Of a stretch of DNA of 64,000 bases, positions 27,190 to 35,910 are shown in pieces. Made by a program: the position numbers and the translations under genes. Position 1 is the stretch's first letter; each line of letters starts with the position of its first letter. A model generated the notes under the pieces. It saw nothing but the letters and a program-made list of their open reading frames with translations, did no database searches and was not told where the DNA came from. Source of the DNA: Paracoccaceae bacterium (lineage in GTDB: Bacteria > Pseudomonadota > Alphaproteobacteria > Rhodobacterales > Rhodobacteraceae); assembly GCA_958296035.1 (NCBI GenBank), contig OY282431.1:2340037-2404036 (forward strand). The letters are read 5' to 3'.

Positions 27190-27695
27190 TAATCCGTCCC
27201 TCCCTGATTGGTCAGCATGCCGTGCAGCAGAAAGCATGCAGTTGCTGGCAACACCAGATCATTTGCCCTGCCGACTCGCTCCGGCGAGTAATTGCCAGCC
27301 CGGTCCAGGCAATTGACAGTCCCTAGCAGGCGGCCGGCTGCTACCACGGGAAGGTTCAGAACCGAAGCACAGCCCAGTGAGGCAATGAGCTCGTAATCCG
27401 GAAATACCCTGGCAATTTCCTCTAAATTGTTGGCAATGAACATTCGTCGGTTTCCGACAACTGTATGCGTCCACTCGCCTTCGGGCAATGCCTTCATTCC
27501 GAAACAGGGGTAGGCCTCGGGCATGTTCGTGTAGATGCGGCATCCCCGGCCGCGGTCGGTATCCAGCGCCATGACCGTAAACAGTCGTGCCCCGATCGAC
27601 TCGTTGGCCAGCCGCTCCAATGCCGCGAATGTTGCCGCGGGCTGGCCGCGTTCCCCTGCAAGAGCCTCGGCAAATGTCTGTGGTTGCGTTGTCAT
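27189..27695 (-). CDS. GAF-domain protein, first gene of the hydantoinase/PutA operon
   Basis: A 168-residue single GAF domain: ALERLANESIGARLFTVMALD, RIYTNMPEAYP, WTHTVVGNRRMF, SLGCASVLNLPVVAAGRLLGTVNCLDRAG. No enzymatic or DNA-binding domain is attached. Stand-alone GAF proteins of this type occur beside amide and amino-acid catabolic genes; they may sense a small ligand. As the first operon gene, directly coupled to hyuA, it is a candidate sensor or accessory factor for the pathway. Function is not known. Confidence 0.85.
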   Translation of the reverse strand: MTTQPQTFAEALAGERGQPAATFAALERLANESIGARLFTVMALDTDRGRGCRIYTNMPEAYPCFGMKALPEGEWTHTVVGNRRMFIANNLEEIARVFPDYELIASLGCASVLNLPVVAAGRLLGTVNCLDRAGNYSPERVGRANDLVLPATACFLLHGMLTNQGGTD

Positions 27696-28525
27696 ACCAG
27701 ATTGTGTCCCGGTGCATTTGTTTCACATGTACATTGCCCAGTGCGGCAAAGGGCTGGTGTATGCGAAGTTAAGATAAGGGGTATAGCCACGAAACTGTTT
27801 TTCGAAAACCCGGCAGGAATTCAATCCAGGTACGGAATTTGGCAGTCTTGACGAGCCGCGTAAGCAGAATCTGCGCGCCAGGGCTGACTGGGATCGTGCC
27901 TCCAGTGCAGGGTCGCATTCGCGAATCCCGAACACCGCGGAAATGCCCTCCAGCCCAGCGATGCAGGTTCGTCACGGAGAAACTGCAGGTCATCCTTCGC
28001 ATCCCGTTCGCCCCAATGCATCGCTTGCTGTGTCACCTTGACTGCACTTGCTGACTATCTTCGTTCCGGCAGACATTCGTACGCTGGTCGACCTGATCAC
28101 AGTATGGAAAGGTTGAATTGTTCGAATGCAACAGGGTGGGCACCGAATATGCGAGAAACTTCACCTTGTGATCGCTGGGCACCAGAATTGTCTGTCGATT
28201 CACGATGAGCCGTCAGGGCGCGAGTTCAACGAGCCGGTCATGCGGTTCGACGAGTCTGATGGACCGATGGATTTCTCCCATGCAAGTCAGTCAACAGTGC
28301 AGGCAACCGGGTCAGGGTCCTGATTGCAAGGCGGCGACGGAACAGCGCTGCAGGCTGGCAGGTCAAACTCGTAGGCCGTGCCCTGGGCCTGGCAAACGGA
28401 GACGATCGAAGCAATTCAAATATGCTCCCGGTATCAGACTCGGTATCAGTGAAGGGTGTGAATCGAACAGGAGTGCGCTACACAGGAATAAGGTTTCACG
28501 TATAGCAAACGGAGAGTTTTTCCTT
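27696..28525. other. Divergent intergenic region between the Hyu operon and iolC
   Basis: About 830 bp with no convincing gene. Short frames on the minus strand (70-77 codons) have no recognised motif and are mutually overlapping. The region must contain the promoters for both divergent units. The open frame of iolC extends upstream to 28205 but the added residues are not protein-like. Confidence 0.45.
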
Positions 28526-30430
28526 GTGTACAAGCAGCTTGATCTAATCACAATAGGGCGTGCCTCGGTAGACCTTTATGGCAGACAGGTCGGCGGCTTG
28601 CTTGAGGACATGGCTTCCTTCAGCAAGTATATTGGTGGGTCACCAACAAACATTGCTGCTGGAGCTGCACGTCTCGGACTGCGTTCTGCACTGATTACAA
28701 GGGTCGGGGACGAGCATTTCGGCCGCTTCATCCGCAATCAGCTCGCTTACGAAGGCGTAGATGTGCGTGGGGTGATCACCGATGCCGACCGTCTGACTGC
28801 ACTTGCTATCCTCGGCATCCGAGACGACGATTCCTTTCCTCTGATCTTTTATCGGGAGAATTGTGCCGACATGGCACTGTGCGAGGCAGATATCGACGAA
28901 GCATTGGTCAGCAGCACAAGGTGCCTTTGCGCCACCGGCACCCATCTTTCCCATCCCCGTACAGAAGCCGCCGTTCTCAAGGCCGTCCACCTGGCGAGGC
29001 AGGCCGAGGCTTCTACGGCTCTTGATATCGACTATCGCCCAAATCTATGGGGGTTGGCCGGGCATGGGGAGGGCGAGTCCCGTTACATTTCCTCGCAACG
29101 CGTTACCGATCGCCTCCAGGTTCATCTCGGACTGTTCGATCTGATCGTCGGAACCGAGGAGGAATTTCAGATCGCCGGTGGAAGTACCGATATCTTGACT
29201 GCACTGGCCAACATACGTGAACTGACGTCAGCAACACTGGTGTGCAAGCGCGGGCCACTCGGAGCAGTTGCCTTTGCCGACGCCATTCCGGCATCGATTG
29301 AGGCCGGCGAGACCGGTCAAGGCTTCGAGGTTGAGGTTTACAATGTGCTGGGAGCTGGCGATGGATTCATGGCCGGGCTGCTCAAGGGTTGGCTCGACGG
29401 CAAGAGCTGGAAAAGTACGATGCGGATTGCCAATGCATGTGGAGCCCTGGCGGTATCGCGACACGGGTGTGCGCCCTCATATCCATCCTGGAAGGAGCTC
29501 GAGTTTTTTCTTTCCCGCGGCGTCAAGTGCCCGGCACTTCGACTGGACACACAGCTGGAACAAATCCACTGGGCAACAAACCGTAATGTGCACTGGCCAC
29601 AACTCAGGGTCCTGTCGCTTGAGGATTGTCGCTGGCTCACTGCAATGTGTCGTCAATACGGCCACGATATCTCTCGGGCCGGTGATTTCCTGCAACTATG
29701 TGTCGAAGCCGTGCAAATTGTGGCTGCCGAACAACCTGGGGTTGGCGTCCTGTGCAACGATACCCTGGGCCGTAAATCGCTCTACCGTGCAGCAGGGTCG
29801 GGCCTGTGGATCGGGCGGCCGGTCGAACAACGCGGCACAAGACCTGTCGAATTCAGGGAAACCCTTGGTGCTGACCTTGGTGAATTGCAGGAGTGGCCAC
29901 TGGAGCACGTCGTACGCGTCCGTTGCCTGTGCAGTTCCGATGATTCGGACGCGTTGTGGAACACGCAGTTAGCAAGATTGAAACTGTTGTCCGCAGCGGC
30001 GCGCAGGTCGAGACTGGAACAGTTCCTGGAATTGGTGGGGGTCGCAGGCGGCACCTGGAACGAAACTTCGTGCGCCAGGGCCATGGACCGAATCTATACT
30101 GCCGGGATATATCCCGATTGGTGGGGATTGGGGCCATTCAACACAGCATCAAGAGGTGACAGGTTGGGCGAAATCATCAACCGACGAGACCCGAACTGTC
30201 GTGGCATGTTGTTGCTGGCAATGAATAGTAACCCGGATGAATTTGCACAGGACGTGGGGACACTCGCAACATGCGCGATCGTGCGGGGTGTTGTGGTCGG
30301 ACATGATATCTTCGGTTCGATGGCGAAGAAATGGCTTGAAGGCACGTATGACCGACAGGCAACTGTCAACCGGCTTGTGTCAGACATCTTCGAATACTGC
30401 CAACGCTGGGACGACCTGCTGTCCAACTGA
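28526..30430 (+). CDS. iolC: 5-dehydro-2-deoxygluconokinase fused to DUF2090 (IolC)
   Basis: A 634-residue two-domain protein. The N-terminal half is a PfkB/ribokinase-type kinase: LDLITIGRASVDLYG, FSKYIGGSPTNIAAGAARLG (family motif 1) and VYNVLGAGDGFMAGLLKGWL with the catalytic Asp of GAGDGF. The C-terminal half (from about residue 340) is a DUF2090 / aldolase-like barrel with SGLWIGRPVEQRGTRPVEF, WPLEHVVRVRCL, IYPDWWGLGPF, DPNCRGMLLLAMNS and GHDIFGSMAKKWL. It phosphorylates DKG in myo-inositol breakdown; the DUF2090 part may act on the phosphorylated product as an aldolase. GTG 28526 has GGAGAG 9 nt upstream. No other iol gene adjoins; iolB is about 20 kb away. Confidence 0.9.
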   Translation: MYKQLDLITIGRASVDLYGRQVGGLLEDMASFSKYIGGSPTNIAAGAARLGLRSALITRVGDEHFGRFIRNQLAYEGVDVRGVITDADRLTALAILGIRDDDSFPLIFYRENCADMALCEADIDEALVSSTRCLCATGTHLSHPRTEAAVLKAVHLARQAEASTALDIDYRPNLWGLAGHGEGESRYISSQRVTDRLQVHLGLFDLIVGTEEEFQIAGGSTDILTALANIRELTSATLVCKRGPLGAVAFADAIPASIEAGETGQGFEVEVYNVLGAGDGFMAGLLKGWLDGKSWKSTMRIANACGALAVSRHGCAPSYPSWKELEFFLSRGVKCPALRLDTQLEQIHWATNRNVHWPQLRVLSLEDCRWLTAMCRQYGHDISRAGDFLQLCVEAVQIVAAEQPGVGVLCNDTLGRKSLYRAAGSGLWIGRPVEQRGTRPVEFRETLGADLGELQEWPLEHVVRVRCLCSSDDSDALWNTQLARLKLLSAAARRSRLEQFLELVGVAGGTWNETSCARAMDRIYTAGIYPDWWGLGPFNTASRGDRLGEIINRRDPNCRGMLLLAMNSNPDEFAQDVGTLATCAIVRGVVVGHDIFGSMAKKWLEGTYDRQATVNRLVSDIFEYCQRWDDLLSN

Positions 30431-30816
30431 ACACCTACCTGAATCCATACTATTGCAATAAGCAAATCAGGTGATTGCCTGCCCGAGTGAATATGAACCG
30501 GCAGGCGTTCATGGACCGTACAGCGGCAACTCTGCCAGATGGTGCCCGCGTCCGGGAATTCGTGCTCTGGAGGGTTGGCTGCGTATATCATCCAGGGGGC
30601 AGATCTCATCAATTCCTGGCAACGTCGAGTCTGTCTGGTTCCTTGCCGGACAACAAGATCAGGCAGGGAGCAGCACGATACGTGCCCTCTTCGTGTTGGC
30701 CGAGGAACAGGTCGACATGAACCGCACCGAACGCCGGGGCGCTCCATCCAGGAGCACTCAAACAACTAGCTAGCCAGTATCAATTGCATTTGCACGGATC
30801 ATTCAGGCTCTCAGGG
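30431..30816. other. Gene-free stretch after iolC
   Basis: Three overlapping plus-strand frames of 76-100 codons are present but none has recognisable features, and none has a good start. No terminator with a clear U-run was found. Confidence 0.4.
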
Positions 30817-31427
30817 TCACCCCAGCCGGAAGCGGTTACGCAGGGTCAGTAGCACAAGAAACAGCAGAATAGGGCCCAGTATGGCCTGAACTGTGCCGAT
30901 GGCATTGAACATGTACTCCGCTTCACTGGAAACCATGATATCCACTCTTGCACCGTGCAGGTGGCCACCTTCCAATGCAAGCCCTGGAATAGCATGTGCA
31001 TTCGCAAAACCGAGACAGAGCGAGTTCCAGGCGATTTCTCGGAAAGCGGTGCAGGGACCGGACGGGCACACGAGCACGGCAATGGTTAGGATCGCTGCCA
31101 CAAGGACAATATGGCCGGCCCAGCACAGGAATGCACGGCCGGAGTGCCCTACCCGTAGCCGGATGATTTATCGAACAACCAGTTTGCCATTGTATGCATT
31201 GTGCGACCGTCTCGCTGACGCAGAGCCTTCATCTTCAATCTGTAAAACTCGTGCCGCTCCGGCAATTTCTTGCTCTGGCTCATGATCAATGCCAGCCTGT
31301 CCCATGCCCTGACTGCCTCATCTGCGTTACTGTCTTGCGCGCTACTGCGGGACTGCTTGGCTCCGGGCCAGTGGACATTTCTGAAAGTGGCATCTTCGTG
31401 GCGCCTGGTTTGACGAACCGTCGCCGG
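30817..31427 (-). pseudogene. Frameshifted C-terminal part of a pentapeptide-type membrane protein
   Basis: Read on the minus strand, one frame from about 31427 gives DATFRNVHWPGAK, then AWDRLALIMSQSKKLPERHE, FYRLKMKALRQRDGR and MANWLFDKSSGYG before a stop at 31149-31151. A second frame then continues VGHSGRAFLCWAGHIVLVAAIL, a soluble stretch, and YMFNAIGTVQAILGPILLFLVLL ending in RNRFRLG at 30817. Joined, they resemble the C-terminal module (coiled helix pair plus two membrane helices) of a family of pentapeptide-repeat membrane proteins that I recall from alphaproteobacteria. A one-base frameshift near 31150 breaks it, and a stop at 31428-31430 cuts the 5' side, so the gene is dead. Confidence 0.6.
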
Positions 31428-31492
31428 CTACGCAGTCATTTCGACCTGCATCAGTTCCCTTGCGTTGGAAATCGACCACAGGCTGGCGCAAG

Positions 31493-32251
31493 TCAGTGAC
31501 TGAGATTGATATGTCTGGGATCATCCAATTGAATCGGAAAACGCATCGGAACAAGCCCGGATTGGAGCCATGTGACCAGAGTATAGATGGAATACACGGG
31601 AAGTTTCGTAATTCGTCTGATTTCGGGGGCAAACGGAGCCATATTCGTGCACTCAAGCACGACCGCTCCCAAGTCATCGTAACGGTCCATCAATTCATGG
31701 GCCGTTCTACAGAGATCCTGGCGACAAAGATCGAAGTCAATATCTGGATGGTCATCCAGAATCTTGCGCGTAAATTCACTGCCGCGCTCGGTTCCGACGA
31801 TAGGTGTATCCGGAGGAACGCCCGCAGCTTCCAGGTGCTCGCCGGTCAAATGCTCTTTCGAAATCGTAATGACTCCGGCCCGCTTTCTGCCACCGAGCAT
31901 GCTGTTGACAGCCGCTACCTGCATGAGCGACGACGTTGCAACCGGCACATCAACCGCTGACATGACCGCATCCTGAATCAGCGAAAGGTAGCCACAATTG
32001 GTGGTCAACCCATCGGCACCGTGGGCCACAAGGTCCTGTGCAGCAGCAATGAAACCCTCGGTCAGACCCTTGGCCTTGTGCCGCACAACAAGGTCGGGCG
32101 AGGCCCCCCTGACAATACGATACTGCACTGGAAACGGCCAGGTGTTTGCATTGGCAATATCCCCGTAAATGCGAGGAAACTGGGTTTCCAGCATCATGAC
32201 ACCGACCGTCGCTCCGTAGACGGTCTTGCCTCCAAATTCTATGTTTGCCAT
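31493..32251 (-). CDS. Aspartate/glutamate racemase-family protein
   Basis: A 252-residue cofactor-independent racemase-like protein with paired cysteines: C86 in LTTNCGYLS and C201 in VVLECTNMAPF. It differs clearly from the racemase of the Hyu operon (TTNCGYL and LECTNM rather than GCFYDTA and GCTLE). ATG 32251 follows AGGAAACAGG; an upstream in-frame start at 32275 lacks such a site. No operon partner is adjacent apart from the glycosylase gene on the same strand further upstream. Substrate unknown; aspartate, glutamate or a hydantoin are possible. Confidence 0.82.
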   Translation of the reverse strand: MANIEFGGKTVYGATVGVMMLETQFPRIYGDIANANTWPFPVQYRIVRGASPDLVVRHKAKGLTEGFIAAAQDLVAHGADGLTTNCGYLSLIQDAVMSAVDVPVATSSLMQVAAVNSMLGGRKRAGVITISKEHLTGEHLEAAGVPPDTPIVGTERGSEFTRKILDDHPDIDFDLCRQDLCRTAHELMDRYDDLGAVVLECTNMAPFAPEIRRITKLPVYSIYTLVTWLQSGLVPMRFPIQLDDPRHINLSH

Positions 32252-32409
32252 CCTGTTTCCTAGTAATTCCAGCACGACGCTGTAACCGGGATCCAGCCCG
32301 TGTATATTCGACCCGCAGGATCACACAATCAACCAGTCAGCCATCATCACGAAGCTATTCCCAACCGCGCCGACAAGAATAGATATCCCCACAGCTCCAA
32401 AGCCAATTG

Positions 32410-32889
32410 CTAGTTCGAAAGAAGGAACTTTCGCCAGACCTGTAGCTTCAGGCTTATTGGAACAGTGTGGGCCGGGCTTGTGGAGGGCAGGTAACGACTG
32501 GGAATGCAAATTCCCGGAAAATGTCGGATAAACAACTGCTGTGCCTTCCGGCCGTTGAAGCCGATGGCAACAATTCCCGGATTGGCTTCAAGAAACTGCG
32601 GCAGCGCGTTGGGGATTACGTTTGTCATACTGGCATCAAGACTGCCAGGTCGACTAGCCGACCTGGCCACGTCCCACAAGGCGAGATTGTGGCGTCGAAG
32701 GACGTCTTTGCGAGCTTCGTAATCGTCGTCAATCAACTCTCCGAATACGGTCGACAATACTTGCCAGAATTGGTTCTGAGGGAAAGCATAGTACTGTTGC
32801 GTAGCCAATGATCGATCACCTGGAAGTGACCCGAGTACGAGGCGTCTCGATTCACCGTCGACAATCGGAGGCAAACCAACCTTTTTCAA
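32410..32889 (-). CDS. DNA-deoxyinosine glycosylase-like protein (UDG superfamily)
   Basis: About 159 residues. LVLGSLPGDRSLATQQYYAF then PQNQFWQVL is the motif-1 region of hypoxanthine-DNA glycosylases; ALWDVARSASRPGSLDAS, PGIVAIGFNGRKAQQLF and LPSTSPAH complete the fold in order. These enzymes remove deaminated purines from DNA. The start TTG 32889 (AGGAAC 6 nt upstream) is tentative; the frame is open to 32973. Ser in SASRPGSLD replaces the Cys often seen there. Single gene, no operon. Confidence 0.8.
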   Translation of the reverse strand: MKKVGLPPIVDGESRRLVLGSLPGDRSLATQQYYAFPQNQFWQVLSTVFGELIDDDYEARKDVLRRHNLALWDVARSASRPGSLDASMTNVIPNALPQFLEANPGIVAIGFNGRKAQQLFIRHFPGICIPSRYLPSTSPAHTVPISLKLQVWRKFLLSN

Positions 32890-33145
32890 GATCTGTTCCT
32901 GTTGCTTTTGGCCGGGTTCGAAGGAAGCTGCAATTCTGCCGACCCATAATTGCTGTCTGATCTGCCACTGCAAGCAGTTTCAGTCGAGTACAACCGAGTT
33001 GGTTGCACCGGTTCCACCCGTCGCACCTATGCTTGCAACGAGGGGCGTGGAGCGAGTATCGGTAAAGGCCAGCCTTACGGCCGTGACGAACCAAGCTGTC
33101 GTACGCCAAAATGCAGACAAGGTCGCCAGCTCCGGGAGAACGGAA

Positions 33146-33916
33146 ATGGAATTGACATCACGTTACCAGGACCTCGCAGGCAAGTCGGTATTCATAACGG
33201 GCGGTGGTTCTGGAATAGGCGCAGCACTGACTGAAGCGTTTGTTCAGCAGGGCTCGCATGTGACCTTTGTTCAGCGTTCTCCTGCCGACGAGTTTTGTCA
33301 CAGGCTGAAGCGGCGTTACGGCCGGTCCGCGGTTCACATTCCTTGCGACGTAACCGATATCCCGGCGCTGCGTAGGGCCATCAAATGCGCGGCTGCTGCC
33401 CACGGAGGGATACACGTCCTGGTCAACAATGCAGCCAGCGACGCACGGCACACGACAGAGGAAGTCTCGATTGAAAACTGGGATAACAATCAGGCCGTCA
33501 ATCTGCGACCATATTTCTTTGCTGCACAAGCTGTCGTTGACGGCATGCGCTCGAGAAAGTGTGGATCCATCATCAATATCACGTCAATTTCGTACATGAT
33601 GGGCAACGCATCCTATCCAGCTTATGTCACCGCCAATGCAGGGATAACCGGATTGACGCGTGGCCTGGCCAGAGAATTCGGACCTGACGGCATTCGGGTG
33701 AATGCCATCGCTCCTGGCTGGGTGTTGACCGCCAGGCAATTGCGACTGTGGGCTACTCCCGAAAGTCTTGCCGCTCACCTGGACAAGCAGTGCCTCAAGG
33801 AACACCTGCGACCGGAACATATAGCAGGCGGCTGCCTCTTTCTGGCCTCTTCAGCCAGCAGCATGATGACGGGTCAAGTCATGGCAATTGATGGTGGCGT
33901 TGTAACGACCGGTTAG
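33146..33916 (+). CDS. SDR-family oxidoreductase with Lys-to-Asn change at the active site
   Basis: A 256-residue short-chain dehydrogenase. The NAD(P)-binding TGGGSGIG is at residues 18-25 and NNAA near 92. Catalytic S147 and Y160 are present, but the expected lysine of YxxxK is N164 (AYVTANAGITGL; codon AAT). The C-terminal AIAPGWVLTARQLRLW is the pattern I recall for D-xylose/L-arabinose-type 1-dehydrogenases. ATG 33146 follows GGGAGA; an upstream in-frame ATG at 32999 would add an unstructured tail. It is the first gene of a plus-strand run leading to the TPP enzyme and TRAP transporter. Loss of the lysine suggests weak or altered catalysis. Confidence 0.85.
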   Translation: MELTSRYQDLAGKSVFITGGGSGIGAALTEAFVQQGSHVTFVQRSPADEFCHRLKRRYGRSAVHIPCDVTDIPALRRAIKCAAAAHGGIHVLVNNAASDARHTTEEVSIENWDNNQAVNLRPYFFAAQAVVDGMRSRKCGSIINITSISYMMGNASYPAYVTANAGITGLTRGLAREFGPDGIRVNAIAPGWVLTARQLRLWATPESLAAHLDKQCLKEHLRPEHIAGGCLFLASSASSMMTGQVMAIDGGVVTTG

Positions 33917-34142
33917 GTAATTCGAAATTGACTCACCTCGAAACCTGCGGTTGACTTGCGGATCGTTCGATGTGCAATGGGACTGCCGGGCGTCCGACTG
34001 ACTGTTGTGGACATCTCACTTCATTGAAATCTCGGTGAGCCGAAATGACTTGCCGTTGATCCTTCCCCACTGCGGCAAGAAGCGAATGTAACAACATCCA
34101 TAACATTGACAACGCAATTTGCTGCCACAAAGGTGCGTCGAA

Positions 34143-35858
34143 ATGCACAAGAACTCTGACACTGCAATTCGCAACACGTATAACGGAGCCGAAGCGATGC
34201 TCCGTATGCTCGAAGCCTATGATGTGCGCCACGTTTTCGGGTTGTGCGGAGACACGACGCTGCCATTTTACGACGCGCTGTACAGGCTCGATCACAACAT
34301 CGACCACATTCTGGCACGTGACGAACGAACCGCAGCCTATATGGCTGACGGTTATGCCCGCGCCTCCCGACGCGTCGGCGTTTGCGAGGGCCCATCCGGC
34401 GGCGGTGCCACCTATATTCTGCCAGGTCTCATCGAGGCCAACGAATCCTCGTCCGCGGTTCTTGGCATAACAACAGACGTCTCGGTCTCGTCGTATGCAA
34501 AATTCCCGTTGACCGAGGTCGATCAGGAAGCCCTGATGCGACCTCTGACCAAGTGGAACACGGTTGTCAAAAGGGCCGACCATATTCCGAGAATGATGCG
34601 TCGCGCCTTTCGTAACATGACCACCGGTCGGCCAGGTTCAGCCCATCTCGGCATCCCCTACGATATTCAGTATGATCCTGTTGACGTTGCCGACATTTGG
34701 GCGGATGAAACGCATCAGTCGTTTCCGGCGTGGCGAGCGGCACCCGAGCCGGGAGCAGCGCAGGCTGTTATCGACGCCATTTTGTCTGCCAAACGTCCAC
34801 TCATCGTTTGTGGCGGCGGCATTGTGATTGCCGATGCCTGTGCTGAACTCGACAAGTTGGCATCAAGGCTGGACATTGCGGTCGCAACGTCGATATCCGG
34901 ACAAGGCAGTCTTTCCGACCTTCATCCCAACTGCGCCGGGGTGGTCGGATCGAACGGTGGCACCGACGAGAGCTGGGAGTTGATCCAGCTTGCGGACATG
35001 GTGATTTTTCTGGGTTGCCGCGCAGGCTCCACAACCACTGCACGTTGGGAAGCCCCGGGCAGGAAGACCCGCATTGTCCACATTGACAGCGACCCGGACA
35101 CCATAGGGGCCAACTACCAGACGGAAGTTGGTGTTGTTGCAGACCTCCGACTGGCGCTATCCGAAATCAACCGTCAGCTTGACGCAGATTCGAACACGAT
35201 CAAACGGTTCGGTGGTGCTGCCACGGTCAAGGAAATCAAGAGGCGTAAGTTTGCGAGATTTGCCAGCCTGGCACGTTGTCCGGATGTACCAATTCGGCCA
35301 GAAGTTCTGATCGCGGCGATGCAGAAGACGTTGCCCTCCAATACGATTGTAGTCTCGGACCCAGGCACCTCATGCCCTTATATTTCAGCTTTCTTGCAGT
35401 CTTCCGAAGCTGGTCGTCGATTCATAACTAATCGTGCTCACGGTGCTCTCGGTTACTCTTTGGGGGCCGCGATCGGGGCCTGGTTTGCCCGGCCACAGAA
35501 TCCTGTTGTCGCCGTTATGGGTGACGGCTCCTTTGGTTTTTCGGCCGGGGACCTCGAAACCCTGTGTCGCCTGAACGTTCCACTCATGGTAATTGTCATT
35601 TCCAACGCCAGTTTTGGTTGGATAAAGGCCAGCCAGCATGACGATTGTGGTGCCCGCTACCACAATGTTGACTTCAGCGTCACAAACCATGCCAGAATTG
35701 CCGCCGAATACGGCTTGAAATCCTGGCGCGTGACCGAACCGAACGATGTTGCCGATACATTGACACTGGCGCTTGCCGCTGACGGCCCAACGCTCGTCGA
35801 TGTCGATTGCCTGGCTCTGGAACTCTCAAACGCTCCGGTGCGCCGATGGATGGGCTGA
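34143..35858 (+). CDS. Thiamine-pyrophosphate-dependent enzyme, acetolactate-synthase-like
   Basis: A 571-residue three-domain TPP enzyme. The N-terminal domain has the cofactor-activating E61 in LARDERTAAYMADGYAR; the central domain reads PLIVCGGGIVIADACAELDKLA; the C-terminal TPP domain has VVAVMGDGSFGFSAGDLETLCRL and VIVISNASFGWI (the GDG...N pattern). It belongs with acetolactate synthase, glyoxylate carboligase and related decarboxylases. It is not IolD-like in length or motifs. Start ATG 34143 is preferred to TTG 34119. Its neighbours (SDR, DadA-like oxidase, TRAP importer) suggest a catabolic role on an imported organic acid; the reaction is unknown. Confidence 0.85.
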   Translation: MHKNSDTAIRNTYNGAEAMLRMLEAYDVRHVFGLCGDTTLPFYDALYRLDHNIDHILARDERTAAYMADGYARASRRVGVCEGPSGGGATYILPGLIEANESSSAVLGITTDVSVSSYAKFPLTEVDQEALMRPLTKWNTVVKRADHIPRMMRRAFRNMTTGRPGSAHLGIPYDIQYDPVDVADIWADETHQSFPAWRAAPEPGAAQAVIDAILSAKRPLIVCGGGIVIADACAELDKLASRLDIAVATSISGQGSLSDLHPNCAGVVGSNGGTDESWELIQLADMVIFLGCRAGSTTTARWEAPGRKTRIVHIDSDPDTIGANYQTEVGVVADLRLALSEINRQLDADSNTIKRFGGAATVKEIKRRKFARFASLARCPDVPIRPEVLIAAMQKTLPSNTIVVSDPGTSCPYISAFLQSSEAGRRFITNRAHGALGYSLGAAIGAWFARPQNPVVAVMGDGSFGFSAGDLETLCRLNVPLMVIVISNASFGWIKASQHDDCGARYHNVDFSVTNHARIAAEYGLKSWRVTEPNDVADTLTLALAADGPTLVDVDCLALELSNAPVRRWMG

Positions 35859-35910
35859 TCAAAGGCTCCGAAGTCCGGCGGTCGGAAGCCGTCCAATCCG
35901 GCCCGATTTC

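Noticed and set aside
28205-28525. Upstream extension of the iolC frame
   Set aside because: Residues before 28526 have no kinase features; GGAGAG sits correctly for GTG 28526.
34143-35858. Assignment of the TPP enzyme as IolD because iolC is nearby
   Set aside because: Length and motifs fit a general acetolactate-synthase-like enzyme better, and it belongs to the SDR/DadA/TRAP run rather than to iolC.
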